A DNA stretch of 64,000 nucleotides from the NCBI GenBank assembly GCA_950295325.1, contig OX485809.1:36585081-36649080 (forward strand), in the 5' to 3' direction. Position numbers and translations under genes: made by a program. Of this stretch, positions 13,385 to 33,983 are shown one piece after another (positions within the stretch are counted from its first letter, which is position 1; every line of letters starts with the position of its first letter). The notes beneath the pieces were generated by a model that made no database searches, was not told where the DNA came from, and saw only the letters and a list, made by a program, of their open reading frames with translations. Source of the stretch: Polytrichum commune (lineage: Eukaryota; Streptophyta; Polytrichopsida; Polytrichales; Polytrichaceae).

Positions 13385-13850
13385 CTCATATGATCGAGGG
13401 CCACTTCCCACATGAGACTGAGAGCCCGCGACCATTACACTTGAAGCACTCTCATTGGTGGAAAAGGCAGAGCCAGTCCAAGTTTGCTTCACACTATGCT
13501 TGAGGGACCAACGTTGTATGTGAATGCTAGATGGATGTAAAGTCTACATGGATTCCTACATGACATCGAATGGATCGCGTTTCATGGTCGCTTGGATTAT
13601 TTTCAAAAACCACCTCTTGGAAGTAGACCTAACACAAAACCGGGAGACCATGACACTCCAAACGCTGACAACCGTTGATTTCTTCCATTTTATCAAGCAT
13701 TAGGACCTGCATGAATAGAAATTCATTGAAATAGCATTCGGTTGAGGGCCCGGTCACATATGACTTCACACCGCACCTGAGGGTCCGTGACCACGCTACA
13801 TGACTTTGGGGGTGTCTTGAGACGGCCTTTAGACACTTTCTTCTGGGCCC
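13385..13850. repeat. Dispersed repeat, copy 2
   Basis: Direct-orientation partner of 11745-12210, offset by about 1,640 bp. The overlapping minus-strand ORFs at 13160-13492 and 13629-14124 lie within or next to it and partly reappear in copy 1, so they are repeat-borne rather than genes. Confidence 0.75.
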
Positions 13851-14971
13851 TGAGGGCCTCAGTCTTGAACACTGCATGCAACCGGTCATCAGACCTTGGA
13901 AAACACTGTCGGGAGGAACGGAGGACAAGAGGCCACATCCCAGGAGGCCCATCTGACGCACTGCTAAATGGCTTCATGCCAAAATGGCTTAATGAGCGCT
14001 GCCTATGCAGGTGCAAATCAAACTGTGGTTGGTGATCGACGTTGCTTGTGATGAAGGAGTGCCTTTCTAGCTTACGGTAATAAGAAATACCATAACCCGT
14101 GAAAATAAGGTGATTCGATCGCATTGAAGATCGGGTCTGATGATCATGATATAAGTTTCCAAGATAGACGAGAAGGATTCATGAAGAATGCGAGTTGTTC
14201 CATATTTTTCTGCCCTATACAAAATTAACATGCTGCAATTTTTCAAAGTGGAACGTTGTCCAACCCCCTACTCGTTCACTAGATTCTCCCTACACCGAAC
14301 ATGGTAATCTGCATTTCCATATTGAACATCGCTTAAATCGGTTACCTCGTGATTACATTAACACTTGACTCCCATTGGCTACACTAAGTGTACACGCATT
14401 GAAGTTGCCGCAGAGCCAGTGATCCGTTTTAGAAATGGCACTTCACCATTATGACGGCGGTCGAGTGCACGGCTAGAGGGTGGTTAACGGGTTATGATAT
14501 TTCTATCTTAAGGGGTCGATGGGACCGAGACTCCAAGTGTCTGGGGAGATTGTTGGGCGTATTCGGTCAAAATCCTTGTGTTTCCAAGTCCAACTGATTA
14601 CATAAATAAATAAATAACCAATATTCGGGTAATCCGATGTGAATTTGAGCCCGTTGGCCCTACCCTACTCAAGAGACTTCATGGTGCAATGTGGGGTTTA
14701 TTACCTACCTTGCAGTGGGTGGGCTTTTTTTTTTTCTTTGTTTTGGTTTGTCAAGTAGAGAGGAGATTTCACAACGGGCATCGAACCGCCAACCGCTCCA
14801 TTCGGAACAACCGGTTACATGTTCTGATCTCTTGGATTTTTCTTCGATGATTTGACGTATGTTCCACAAATTCCTCTACAATGATCGGAAATTTTCCTGG
14901 GGTCTTGAACTTTAAACCAGTTCTTTTTCAAACTCAACCGGTTCATTTGTAACGAGTGGCCGATTCTCTTT
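13851..14971. other. Non-coding stretch
   Basis: No gene recognised. A moderately GC-rich patch at 14440-14560 has no readable frame. Confidence 0.35.
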
Positions 14972-15290
14972 GTTTAGCGGATGGGTCTTGAATGGTTACT
15001 CTTCCTAACTAGTCCACTTCTCCTAATATATGAGACACACGATTAGCACAAGATAATTAGCAAATCCAATTTGAGGTTGTAGCCACTTTTCTATAGTCGC
15101 TTAGAAGTTTGTTAGAATGTCCAATTCTCATTATCAAAGCGAAGATTTTTGTGCTCATTGAATGGTCATATAGGACCCCCCCCCCCCCAATTATGTTAAC
15201 TATTAAGCCTAGACTAGTTGTCATATTTGGAGAGAGAGGGACATGAATCATGATGTCCATAAGTATGGCCTTTCATATAGACCCAACGTG
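14972..15290 (-). repeat. MITE family B copy
   Basis: Same phrases as the 4541-4887 copy in the same order (CACTTCTCCTA, AGATAATTAGCAAAT, CATTATCAAAGCGAAGATT, CATATAGGACCCCCC) with an internal C-run. The termini are degraded. Confidence 0.65.
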
Positions 15291-17499
15291 GAAGTTAGAC
15301 TAGGCGTACTAGTTTTTCTCCCCCAATTGTTGGAGATGTTTTGAGAAGATTGAAGTACATTGTTGAAATGTTTTAGAAATTGTAGAGCAAGTTACCTAAT
15401 GTTTGTGATTGAACAAGCATCCACAAATGTATAATTTACATACATTAAATAGTTTCTGACATCGAAGTGTATGTGTGAAATGTTTATGACATAGAAATGT
15501 ATATTGTAGACCTTTTTTACTAGATGTTTTGATGATCCATGGAGATGATAGATTCTATATCCACGTCCATTGTTTTCACAACCATTTATGGTCACCACAT
15601 CTCATTGTGACTTGTGTGTGGCTATTACTTTAAAAGCGTCCCTATAATGTCAATCTTGTATAGAATGAAAGGATATTAACATTAGAGTCTAGGGTTGGAT
15701 GTGGACAAATCTCTAATCTACACCTTAAAAATTCATAGTTTATTCATAGAATAGATTCCACAAAGTACATGCTTAAGATGTGTTAATTTTTTTCTTATTA
15801 GTATCATCCATAAGACCCAACAAAAATCAAGGTAATCGAATGATAACAAGAATAATGCCCCAAATGTGCTCAAATGCTTAAAATGATAATTATAGATGTA
15901 TGCTAAACATCTGATTTAGTGTGGCATTAATATTGGTTTGTTGTGTTCGTTAGAGTTGTATTCATGACTTGTCATCCCCCTTGTCATGTAGTACCTAGTG
16001 TCATATGATGGTGACCCTCTCTAGTTGCCACCTAGTCAGTGCAAGACATTGAATGCGGATCAATAACCCACAACACTAAACCAGATGTCTAGGGTGGGTA
16101 TACAACTTTACACTAAAGTTCAAGGCTTGAAAGACCTCCAAAATTGAGCAATGTTGGACCCAAGGATTCCAAAGATTAAGTGACACTAAGCACCATAAAC
16201 GGTTGATGTTTACGTATGATATGTTGCATTCACCTAAAAGACACAAGTCCAACATTTGGGTAAGACCAAACACTTACCATAATACCACAAAGGGCATTCT
16301 ATTCACCTCTGCTAGTGCCATAATGCAATTTCCACTTGAGATTCAAGGGTCTCATCCAATGTAGGAATGCCATGTGACACCATAATTTGAGGAGAAAATA
16401 AATCTAGTCATTGTCGAAATAAAGAACCCTCTACGTTACACTAAAGATTGTCTTTAATGCCATATAATATTGTATGCCATTGTAGTAACTTTTCTATTAA
16501 CTCTTCTTATGAATAAGTTCACAAGTATCATCACCCTAACTTACTTTTGGTTCATCCATTTTTTGGTGTATTTTGCATCCTAACAATGATGTATTGGAAT
16601 ATTGTCATGGATGATTGAAATATGAATGAACAAACACTTGATAATTGACAATACCTGCAACATTGTAAATCTAAAATGCCTAATTTTTCTTACAAGGAAT
16701 GACAAATAATGTTAGATGTACATATAGTGCTCATGACACTACATAGACAATTTACACTTAATGTAGAGGGTGCTAAAACCAACACCCCATCCAAAACCAA
16801 CACCTATAATCATCTCCCAATTGCCAACACTCTACAACCTTGAAGTGTACCCGGCGGTGTAGGAGTGTCTGGGCCCATGGAGTGACGGTTTAAGGTGCCA
16901 TTAGTGGTGCCACCTCATAGCGGCCTCCACTACCTTCATGTAGGATAGGTAACGGGCTCCACTCTATCCCAGGTTGGTTCAAGGTGGGATTAGACTGGCT
17001 TGTCAATGCATGTTATAGCCATTCTATTCACAACGCCAAGGAGGTAGGCCCACAAAGCACAAAAGGGTCATTTCCCAGGATGCAAGAGGGTCGGTTCCTG
17101 GGATACAAGGTGATGGTTTTGCAAGCGAACCCGGTGGGATCATGCAGGTAGCTGTGTGGCTTTATGTATCATTACTACTTGGTCTTTGATGTAGGTTGGG
17201 TTTAGTACCCAACTATGTTGTGTTGGTACTACATTCTTAATAAATACTTATATCATTGTGTAACTCCAAATAGTAATTGACACTCAATACCATAACAATG
17301 TACTATACTAAATATGGTATTTAATGTCACTTATAATCCATAATTACACAATGCTATATTGTTTTACTAGGGCTAGGGGAAGACCCGGGGTCTTGGACCC
17401 ACATTAATTTTCCACCCACACTAATAGGACTATTTAGTGTACCTATCAAGTGAAGTTTAACAAGCCTTCTTGTCTTGTAGCAGGGGGTCAACAATGGAA
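15291..17499. other. Gene-free stretch with scattered ACACTAAAT motifs
   Basis: Repeated TGACACTA/ACACTAAAT words suggest an old repeat. A more GC-rich island at about 16850-17190 has no coding frame or RNA fold that I recognise. Confidence 0.35.
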
Positions 17500-18135
17500 A
17501 AATGGCAAAAAATGTAGCAGGGCGGAATGCTTGGCATCCAAATACAAAAGGGTTGGGCACATGATGCAACTTTGTTGCCTTGCAACTATTGTTATCCGTT
17601 GGGAAGGTTGGATAGCTGAGTGAACAACTGCACAACACAACACAACAAAAAAATGATTGTAGCCAAGACAAACCATTGTGCAGGGTTGCAAAATGCATTA
17701 AAACACAACTTGCATTCTACCCCAACCTAATAAACACATTGCATATGTTTTACCCAATGGTAACAATATGTGTTTTACCACAAATTTTTATCATCACGTT
17801 CATACTCTTATTTTATTTTAAACTATTGCAACCCATATCCCCCAAGGGCTGCCAAGGTTGTGGAAGCCTGGGCCATGTGCCCAACCCAAGAAGGCTTGGA
17901 CACATGGCCCAACTTTGTTGCCCCGAAAAGTTTTTAGTTGTTGGAGTGGTAGGGCAACCAGTCGAGCGAATGTAAAACACAACAAAAAAATTGATGCAGC
18001 CAAAAAAAGCCATCCATAACATTATTCAGATGCATAACAATGTTCTGTGGGATTGACAATATTCCACGGAACATTTAGTTTGAATGTGAAGAATTATCTG
18101 TGGAACAATGCGAGTCCCATAGAACACTATTATGG
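17500..18135. repeat. Degenerate flank of the 162-bp array
   Basis: It contains diverged copies of array phrases (ACAATATGTGTTTTACC, CCCCAACCTAATAAACAC). The GGCCATGTG...CACATGGCCC inverted pair at 17868-17907 is followed by a related phrase at 19190-19235. Confidence 0.5.
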
Positions 18136-18141
18136 ATTTGA

Positions 18142-18663
18142 ATAATATTATGTCATGCAAGCCGCAAAATGCAATAATAATGTAGCTTATGTTTTACCCC
18201 AACACAATAGAACTGCTTACCTGTGTTTTACCCGACGATAACAATATGTGTTTTCACTGTGGAGTTTTACTGTGTTGTTTAGATTTTTACCTTTTATATC
18301 TGGATAATATTATGTCATGTAGGCTGCAAAATGAAATAATAACATAGCCTATATTTTATCCCAACACAATAGAACTGCATGCCTGTGTTTTACCTGACGG
18401 TAACAATATGTGTTTTCATCGTGGAGTTTTTATTGTGTCGTTTAAATTTTTACCTTTTGTATCTGAATAATATTATGTCATGCAGGCCGCAAAATGCAAT
18501 AATAACGTAGCCAATATTTTACCCCAACACAATAGAACCGCTTACCTGTGTTTAACCCGACAATAACAATATGTGTTTTCACTGTGGAGTTTTATCGTGT
18601 CGTTCAGATTTTTACCTTTTGTATCTGGATAATATTATGTCATGCAAGCCACAAAATGCAATC
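18142..18663. repeat. Tandem array, about 162-bp unit
   Basis: The phrase ATAATATTATGTCATG begins at 18142, 18304, 18467 and 18629, spacings of 162, 163 and 162 bp. Each unit also contains CCCCAACACAATAGAACTGC and ACAATATGTGTTTTCA. The fourth unit is interrupted and resumes at about 19046. Confidence 0.9.
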
Positions 18664-19039
18664 CACCACCCATCCTCAAAAACGGATGACTTGAACTTAT
18701 ATTGTGAGAGGCGGCTTGCAAAAGTGCCCCATCCATCCTGCAAAACGGATGATTTGTTGGTAGGGCCGGCTTGGAAGTTGAGGTTGGCTTGCAAATTGGG
18801 GTCATTTTGCAAGTCGGAGCTTTGCCCCCAAAACAAAAAATGAGCCCCCTAAACAACAAAGGACAAACTCCATATTCCTCTCCGATTTCCAAGGTGCCAA
18901 TGAGATTCATCTTGCTTTTGTTTCTTCCTTGTTTTATCACCTTATATACAAGTCATGGGTGGGTCACCCGGCTTGCAAACCGAGTGACTTAAACTTATTG
19001 TAAGGATGATCCACCCTGCATTTTGTAGGATGGGTGGTG
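18664..19039. mobile_element. MITE inserted in the tandem array
   Basis: The insert has 13-bp perfect inverted ends: CACCACCCATCCT at 18664-18676 and its complement at 19027-19039. Array sequence stops just before and resumes just after it (TAATAACGTAGCC). The interior also has inverted words (CGGATGACTTGAAC and GAGTGACTTAAAC). No transposase. Target duplication unclear. Confidence 0.7.
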
Positions 19040-19234
19040 ATACTCTAATAACGTAGCCTATATTTTACCCCAACACAATAAAACTGCCTGCCTGTGTTTT
19101 ACCCGACGATAACCATATGTGTTTTCACTGTGGAGTTTTACCGTGTCGTTCAGGTTTGTGTTACCTTTTTACAGTTGCGGTTCAGGTCCTCCAAGGGGCG
19201 CTCAGGCAGTGGAAGCCTAGGCCATGTGGCCCGC

Positions 19235-19238
<4 letters not shown>

Positions 19239-19277
<39 letters not shown>
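19239..19277. repeat. (GA)n microsatellite upstream of the ABCC gene
   Basis: About 39 bp of GA dinucleotides. GA tracts are common in plant core promoters and leaders, so it may mark the 5' region of the transporter gene. That role is inferred from position only. Confidence 0.9.
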
Positions 19278-19281
<4 letters not shown>

Positions 19282-21060
19282 CCTTGATGGCTCTGTTGCT
19301 GGCTGCGGTGCTCACTACGTCGACACTCTTCATCACCATCGCCTCTTTGTCAGCCTTCCCCCACCCCCGCCTCCGGACTACCCCACCCTCCTCCTCCCGC
19401 TCCCAGGAGCCCTCGTCACCTCTCCTCACTCCCCTCACTTCTAAACTTTCAACTTTCCACACTTACTTAGTTGGCTGCACATTTTGAAGCTGGAGGAATT
19501 TGAGAGGAGCCTCTAGAGTTTCTCAAACCGCCACCCGCTGCTGAACTGCATCGGAGGAGCTCCCGTTGTAGATACTTACTGCTTACTCAGTTTGCTGCAC
19601 ATTTTGCAGTTGGAGGAATGTGAGAAGAGCTCTAGTGTTTCTCAATCTGTCGCCTCTGCTGATCTACATTGGAGGATCCCCATTGTAGTTGTAATGTGAG
19701 CAGAGTTGTGGAGCATTGGACTAGTGCCGGGAAGGAATTTGAGTAGGAGTTTTGGAGTAGTTGAGGAAGGAATTTGAGCAGACTAGTGCAGTTGAGGAGT
19801 TTCGTTGGCAACAAGTGAGGTTTCAAGTGGCTGGGCTGCGTTCATTGGAGCAGAAATGTGAGTAGGGAGGTTTGGGGAGAGCTGTGCAGCATTGGAGACT
19901 CGAGTGCTGGAGTAGAGGGAAAGACCTGTAAGTATAGGAATGGGTTGCGCTTGTGAGAGTGAGCTTTTGCCGGGTTGAGGGGGATGTGTGCATGTGGGTG
20001 TGTGTTTTTGAGCTCGTGGGATTGATTGGATTTTGTGTAGCTGGGGTACTGGTAGCAAGGAAATTGTGGAATGGGATGAGTTTTGGAGCTCCGCTATATT
20101 GGTTTCCTTGTTTCTAGTACAAGTCCACCGAACTGTGAAAGTAGTGCGAAATTCTGCGTAGGTGGTGGCTTCACCTGAGCTTAACCTGATGGCAGAAACT
20201 GAGCAGGTCCACCTCATTCTTGAAGGCTAAGACAGACATGTACGCAAATTTGAGCTCCGCAGTCAGTAAGGCTTACACTTCAGCTCCTGAGTTTCTGCAT
20301 AGGTACTAACTGTGCAGAAATCACTGGTGCGCCACATTTTGAGGATTGAGGGGGTAGAGCGATGATCTTAGTGCAGGAAGTGCGAGTTTAAATGTTGAAG
20401 TTTTGTAGCATTTGATGATGGTCATGGTTGCAAGTAAATTGCACTCAATACGAACTCTGGATGCGATGCCGGATTGTTCGATTCTGATAACTTGAAGATT
20501 ACTGGAGTTTCCGACACCATAGTTTCGCGTTGCTATCCGGTCTTATTAAGTTGCAAGCTGTTAAGCACTCGCTGTGAGAAACCGACCTTCCGGATAATGT
20601 TTTGCCAGAGTTCGGGGACACCGATGTGAGTTTCTTGCAGACTTGTAGCTCAGAACACCAGTTTCGAAGCCCCGAGTTTGTCACCGTGATCGAAATGTGC
20701 TTTGGGTCGGAGGGTTTTTGAAGTTGTACTTTGTACCTTTGATTTTGTAGAGATGGCGCACTGAAGAAGGAAGGCTAATTCGGATTCGACAATGGCGCAA
20801 ATCATAGGTCAGTGGACTTCGAGCCTCTCTTCTATTGCTTGCACTATCAAACCTCTCTCTTGTGCGTCGTCCTGAAGAGATATTATATAATTGTAGAAGT
20901 TTTAGCGATAATTTCAATGAGCTTGCGAAGGACATGCATCAGTCAGTAATCCGAAAAAAAATTCTACTGTTGTTAAAACCATCAGTCTTAGTGCGTTATG
21001 ATTTTCAAGAATGTCTGGAACCAACTGCATCAGGTAACGCAACCTGGATTGTGAGTGTTG
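19278..21060 (+). promoter_or_regulatory. Promoter and long 5' leader region of the ABCC gene
   Basis: No other coding region lies here. A tandem duplication with period about 120 bp covers 19462-19690; the phrase GCTGCACATTTTG occurs at 19474 and 19594. Short GGAATTTGAG and GTTGAGGAG repeats follow. GT and AG sites between 20760 and 21090 (for example CAG|GTAACG at 21032 and GCTGCAG before 21091) suggest an intron in the 5' UTR or at the start codon, so the transcription start is not fixed. Confidence 0.4.
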
Positions 21061-30792
<9,732 letters not shown>

Positions 30793-32439
30793 AGAAAATG
30801 TGTAAAGTAAAATTGCCAATCCTTATAGAACACCTATGCAACCCCCAACTGGTTGTACGATAGTTTTGGTACCAACTTTAGTTCAGATCTAGACTCAATA
30901 TAGACCAGGGGCAACGTGTGAGTGTATTTTAGCAGGATTGCAATTTGTGTCGAGATGGTTGATGTAATCGACACTTGAATTCCTGCGAGATTTGCAGGAC
31001 CATGATGGTGCTCCACTGTGCCCACCATGGCTTTTCAGGGGGCAGAAGTTGTTGAGATTGGCAGATGATCTGGAATGAGAATTTAGTGGTGGTGGCAGAG
31101 CTGATTTCGAAAGCATTAAACTTGTGCTGAAGACAGGAAATGCATGATACCTCCTCATGTTTGTCTCAAATTTCCGAAGGGATTTCAATTTGGAAATTCA
31201 TCGGTGGGGCTCCGATCACAGAAACACTAGATGACAAATGTAACGATTTTAAATTTCTTTGAACAACAGATAAATGGGGAATTTGAATGCCTCAAAAGAT
31301 GAAAGAGCATATCAGTGTCCAACAAGGTTACTCATTATAATGTTTTGTCATGAATGGATTAGGCAAAGTGCTGTCCCAGACTGGGTGACAAACTTTTCCT
31401 GGAGGCCACAAAGCAAAAATAATGAAATTGAAACAAAAGCAGTCTTAGTATTGATGGGAGGAACCTGAACTCTATGTATCCATTATCCTGATTGCTTAAA
31501 GAGCAGGGCACTTTTTATACTTCCAAGCATATTGGAAACACAGTGATGTAAGAAAAATAGTACACTTTTAAACAGTTTGCTGGATCATCAGAAGAATGTA
31601 TACAAGGAGTCTGGGATTATCCCAGTTTTCTTCAAGCATTGGATATGTGGAACCCCTAAGTCCACAAGTTTTTGCTGATTGTTGCAATATTGGAGACAGG
31701 GTCAGTCAATGACCTGGATAACCGAGAAGAGAAATTTAGTGCAGCAGATGGAGCTGAAGAGAGGATGCAGAAACATAGTAGTGTGCAGCGGTTGGGGAGA
31801 TATTCTATATGAACCCGCCAAGAAATGGTTGAGATGGGCCCCAACCAGTTGGAACTTATTATTTGTTAGTTCGGGTTGGATTCACCAAGTCTGGTTCATT
31901 TCCCTCACTTGGCATTTCAACTCGGCTGAAATCTAGATGTAGAAAAACTGGGCGGTAAAAAATGTGTTTAAATAAATTTTTGGCCGGTGTGCATTTAAAT
32001 TTCAACTAAATTACATTCCCTCACCAAAAATTCCAATCTATCCTTAATAGGAGTTGAACTTGGTTCAAATGCCCCCCACGGGTTGGGGGCTAAGGATTCA
32101 TAACCCCTCAAACCACCAATGTCTTTAAAAGCTATTGGACTATGAGGATCAAAAAATTCATCTTGCACATATATTCTTATACACATGACATGTCATAGAA
32201 CAAAAACCATAAAAACACACATTCATAACCACATGTTCCAATACAAAACATAAAAACACACATTCATAATCTTCCTACATGTTTAGAGGATTTGAAGTCA
32301 TTGAGGGCAAGAGAGGTTTTTGTTAGTACAAATAACCACCAACAAAATAGTTTATATTTCATGTAAAACAAATCAAATCAAATTAGTTGTCTTCTTGCTC
32401 AAGACCAACAACAACTTCACAGAGATATTGTTCTGGTGA
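30793..32439. other. ABCC 3' region and non-coding DNA
   Basis: The first several hundred bases are probably the 3' UTR of the ABCC gene. From about 31930 the sequence is repeat-like (C- and G-rich block near 32070-32090). No gene recognised. Confidence 0.4.
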
Positions 32440-33050
32440 GAAAATAGATATCTAAATTTGGTGTTTCTTTTTCATATTCCTATAGATTCATTAATAATTT
32501 TGTGGTAACCTTCAATTGGCCCCTCTAAGGCGACCCATAAAACACTCTCCAAATTCTTTGTCAACATTTTATTTCTATGTTTGGTCTTCATACAATTCTA
32601 GATTGAAAATGCATTTTTATAATTTGCTATGCTAACACGTTGCACTCTAGCTATCTCATCTAGAACCAACAAGTTCTTATACTTTATTATTAAGTTGTGA
32701 TTCGAAAAGAACATTGACCAAACATTTTTGAAATTTTCATTCCATCAATTGGTAGTTGCTTGTAGTTTAAATGCAAAAAATTCTCTCTTGATTGCAATAG
32801 AATTTACTGATGTGAGAATTTTTCTTCCTTCAATTTCACGCTCAATTCCATATTGGCCACATAACAACTCCAAATCAACCACCCCCAAACTAGCCAAACC
32901 AACTTATCTAGACAACATATTGGTAGAACCCAACACTTTAAATGCTGCCATGATGTGGTGGTCCTCAAACCTAGACTCTAATGCATTGCACACTGATAAG
33001 GCAAACCACTTTTGAAATGCCACTGCAAGAAAAAGATGTGCCAATTTAAA
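32440..33050 (-). pseudogene. Decayed hAT-superfamily transposase, C-terminal part
   Basis: Minus-strand translation gives, with stops between blocks, a region with KWFALSVCNALESRFED and then about 190 codons later a block containing NLLVLDEIARVQRVSIAN, AFSI, a stop, then KTKHRNKMLTKNLESVLW followed by LEGP. The VSxAxxxxAFSI...KTKxRN...LxxxL layout is the hAT C-terminal dimerisation region, closest in style to the ZNF862/DUF4371-like group. In-frame stops show it is dead. No terminal repeats were identified. It ends just before the tRNA pair. Confidence 0.7.
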
Positions 33051-33104
33051 TGAAAGTTTAGGTCTTTTAATCCCACTTTCCATGATGGTCACTGGAAAGC
33101 GTTC

Positions 33105-33108
33105 AAAA
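33105..33108 (-). terminator. Pol III terminator T-run
   Basis: TTTT on the minus strand, four bases past the 3' end of tRNA-Thr. It is the only such T-run after the pair; the spacer between the tRNAs has none. Confidence 0.6.
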
Positions 33109-33112
33109 GAGA

Positions 33113-33184
33113 TGCCTCCACAGAGGATCGAACTCTGGACCTTCAGTTTACAAGACTGACGCTCTACCACTGAGCTATAAAGGC
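33113..33184 (-). tRNA. trnT-UGU: tRNA-Thr(UGU)
   Basis: 72 nt on the minus strand. The cloverleaf closes fully: acceptor GCCTTTA with TGGAGGC, D stem GCTC/GAGC, anticodon stem TCAGT/ACTGA around loop CTTGTAA (anticodon TGT), T stem CAGAG/CTCTG with TTCGATC loop, discriminator A. Both internal pol III boxes are present. No intron. Confidence 0.93.
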
Positions 33185-33189
33185 GACAC

Positions 33190-33271
33190 CGTCAGCAGCA
33201 GGGTTCGAACCTGCGCGGGGGAACCCCAATAGATTTCAAGTCTATCGCCTTAACCACTCGGCCATGCTGAC
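33190..33271 (-). tRNA. trnS-UGA: tRNA-Ser(UGA)
   Basis: 82 nt on the minus strand, a class II tRNA with the long variable arm. Acceptor GTCAGCA pairs with TGCTGAC, the anticodon loop CTTGAAA gives TGA, the T arm is GCAGGTTCGAACCCTGC, and the discriminator is G as expected for serine. It lies upstream of tRNA-Thr in the direction of transcription with a 5-bp spacer (33185-33189). Confidence 0.95.
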
Positions 33272-33983
33272 AAGTTGTTTAAGAATGTGATGTAATAGAA
33301 TATAACAATATAATTCTTATCGTAGAGTGTCCTAGTGCCGTTTTCCAGTTAGTTGTTAACGTGATTGTTTAGTGCTTGGAAGCCCATACTTAATAGCGTG
33401 GAAACATTCATGATAAAATCATATGTTGAAAAACCCTACTTATGTCTGATAAGGAAACTAGAATTTCTTAAATATGACTAAGTTAAGTGAGTGTCTGATT
33501 TTTTAATCAAAACCCTAAGGAACTAGGGTTTAAGCCTATGGGTGAGACCAGGAAGCATGTGTTGCAGTGGAGATTTGGTGTAACCCCTAGACAGAACTCC
33601 AACAGATTACATTTGTAGTTGTGAGATTTGTGTGTTTTACATACTGAAATTCAAACGACGAGTGAAACAATGGCAAGAGTGTCTGTATCTTTATATACTT
33701 CATATTTAAATGAGATGATATAATTGTCGGTCTTCGAAGAAGGTATGTCTAATCTGATGTAAGGAATACTTAGGATTCTTAAAACTGTTTGTGAGCACCC
33801 ATCACAAAATATCTACTGAGGATGCATCGTAGTCCATACATTATTTTAAACTAATTAACTTAGGTTTCTTTGTTTCTTTGTTGCAATAGGAACGTGACAT
33901 TATCTTTTATTTCATTTTCTTTGATTGCCTGTGCGTCATATATATTTCTGAAATTGACCTAGCCTGAAGATATAACATGCACC
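33272..33983. other. Non-coding stretch upstream of the unrecognised gene
   Basis: Contains the promoter region for the tRNA pair (minus strand) and perhaps for the plus-strand gene starting at 33984. No motif is clear enough to name. Confidence 0.4.

Noticed and set aside
13160..14124. Minus-strand ORFs of about 110-133 codons
   Set aside because: They lie in the dispersed repeat and in adjacent DNA, have no motif, and the equivalent frames are broken in the other copy.
14520..14600. TGTTGGGC start of an LTR
   Set aside because: No matching CA-ended partner, primer-binding site or retroelement protein was found.
19094..19487. ORFs with Arg-Glu repeats
   Set aside because: Produced by the GA dinucleotide tract.
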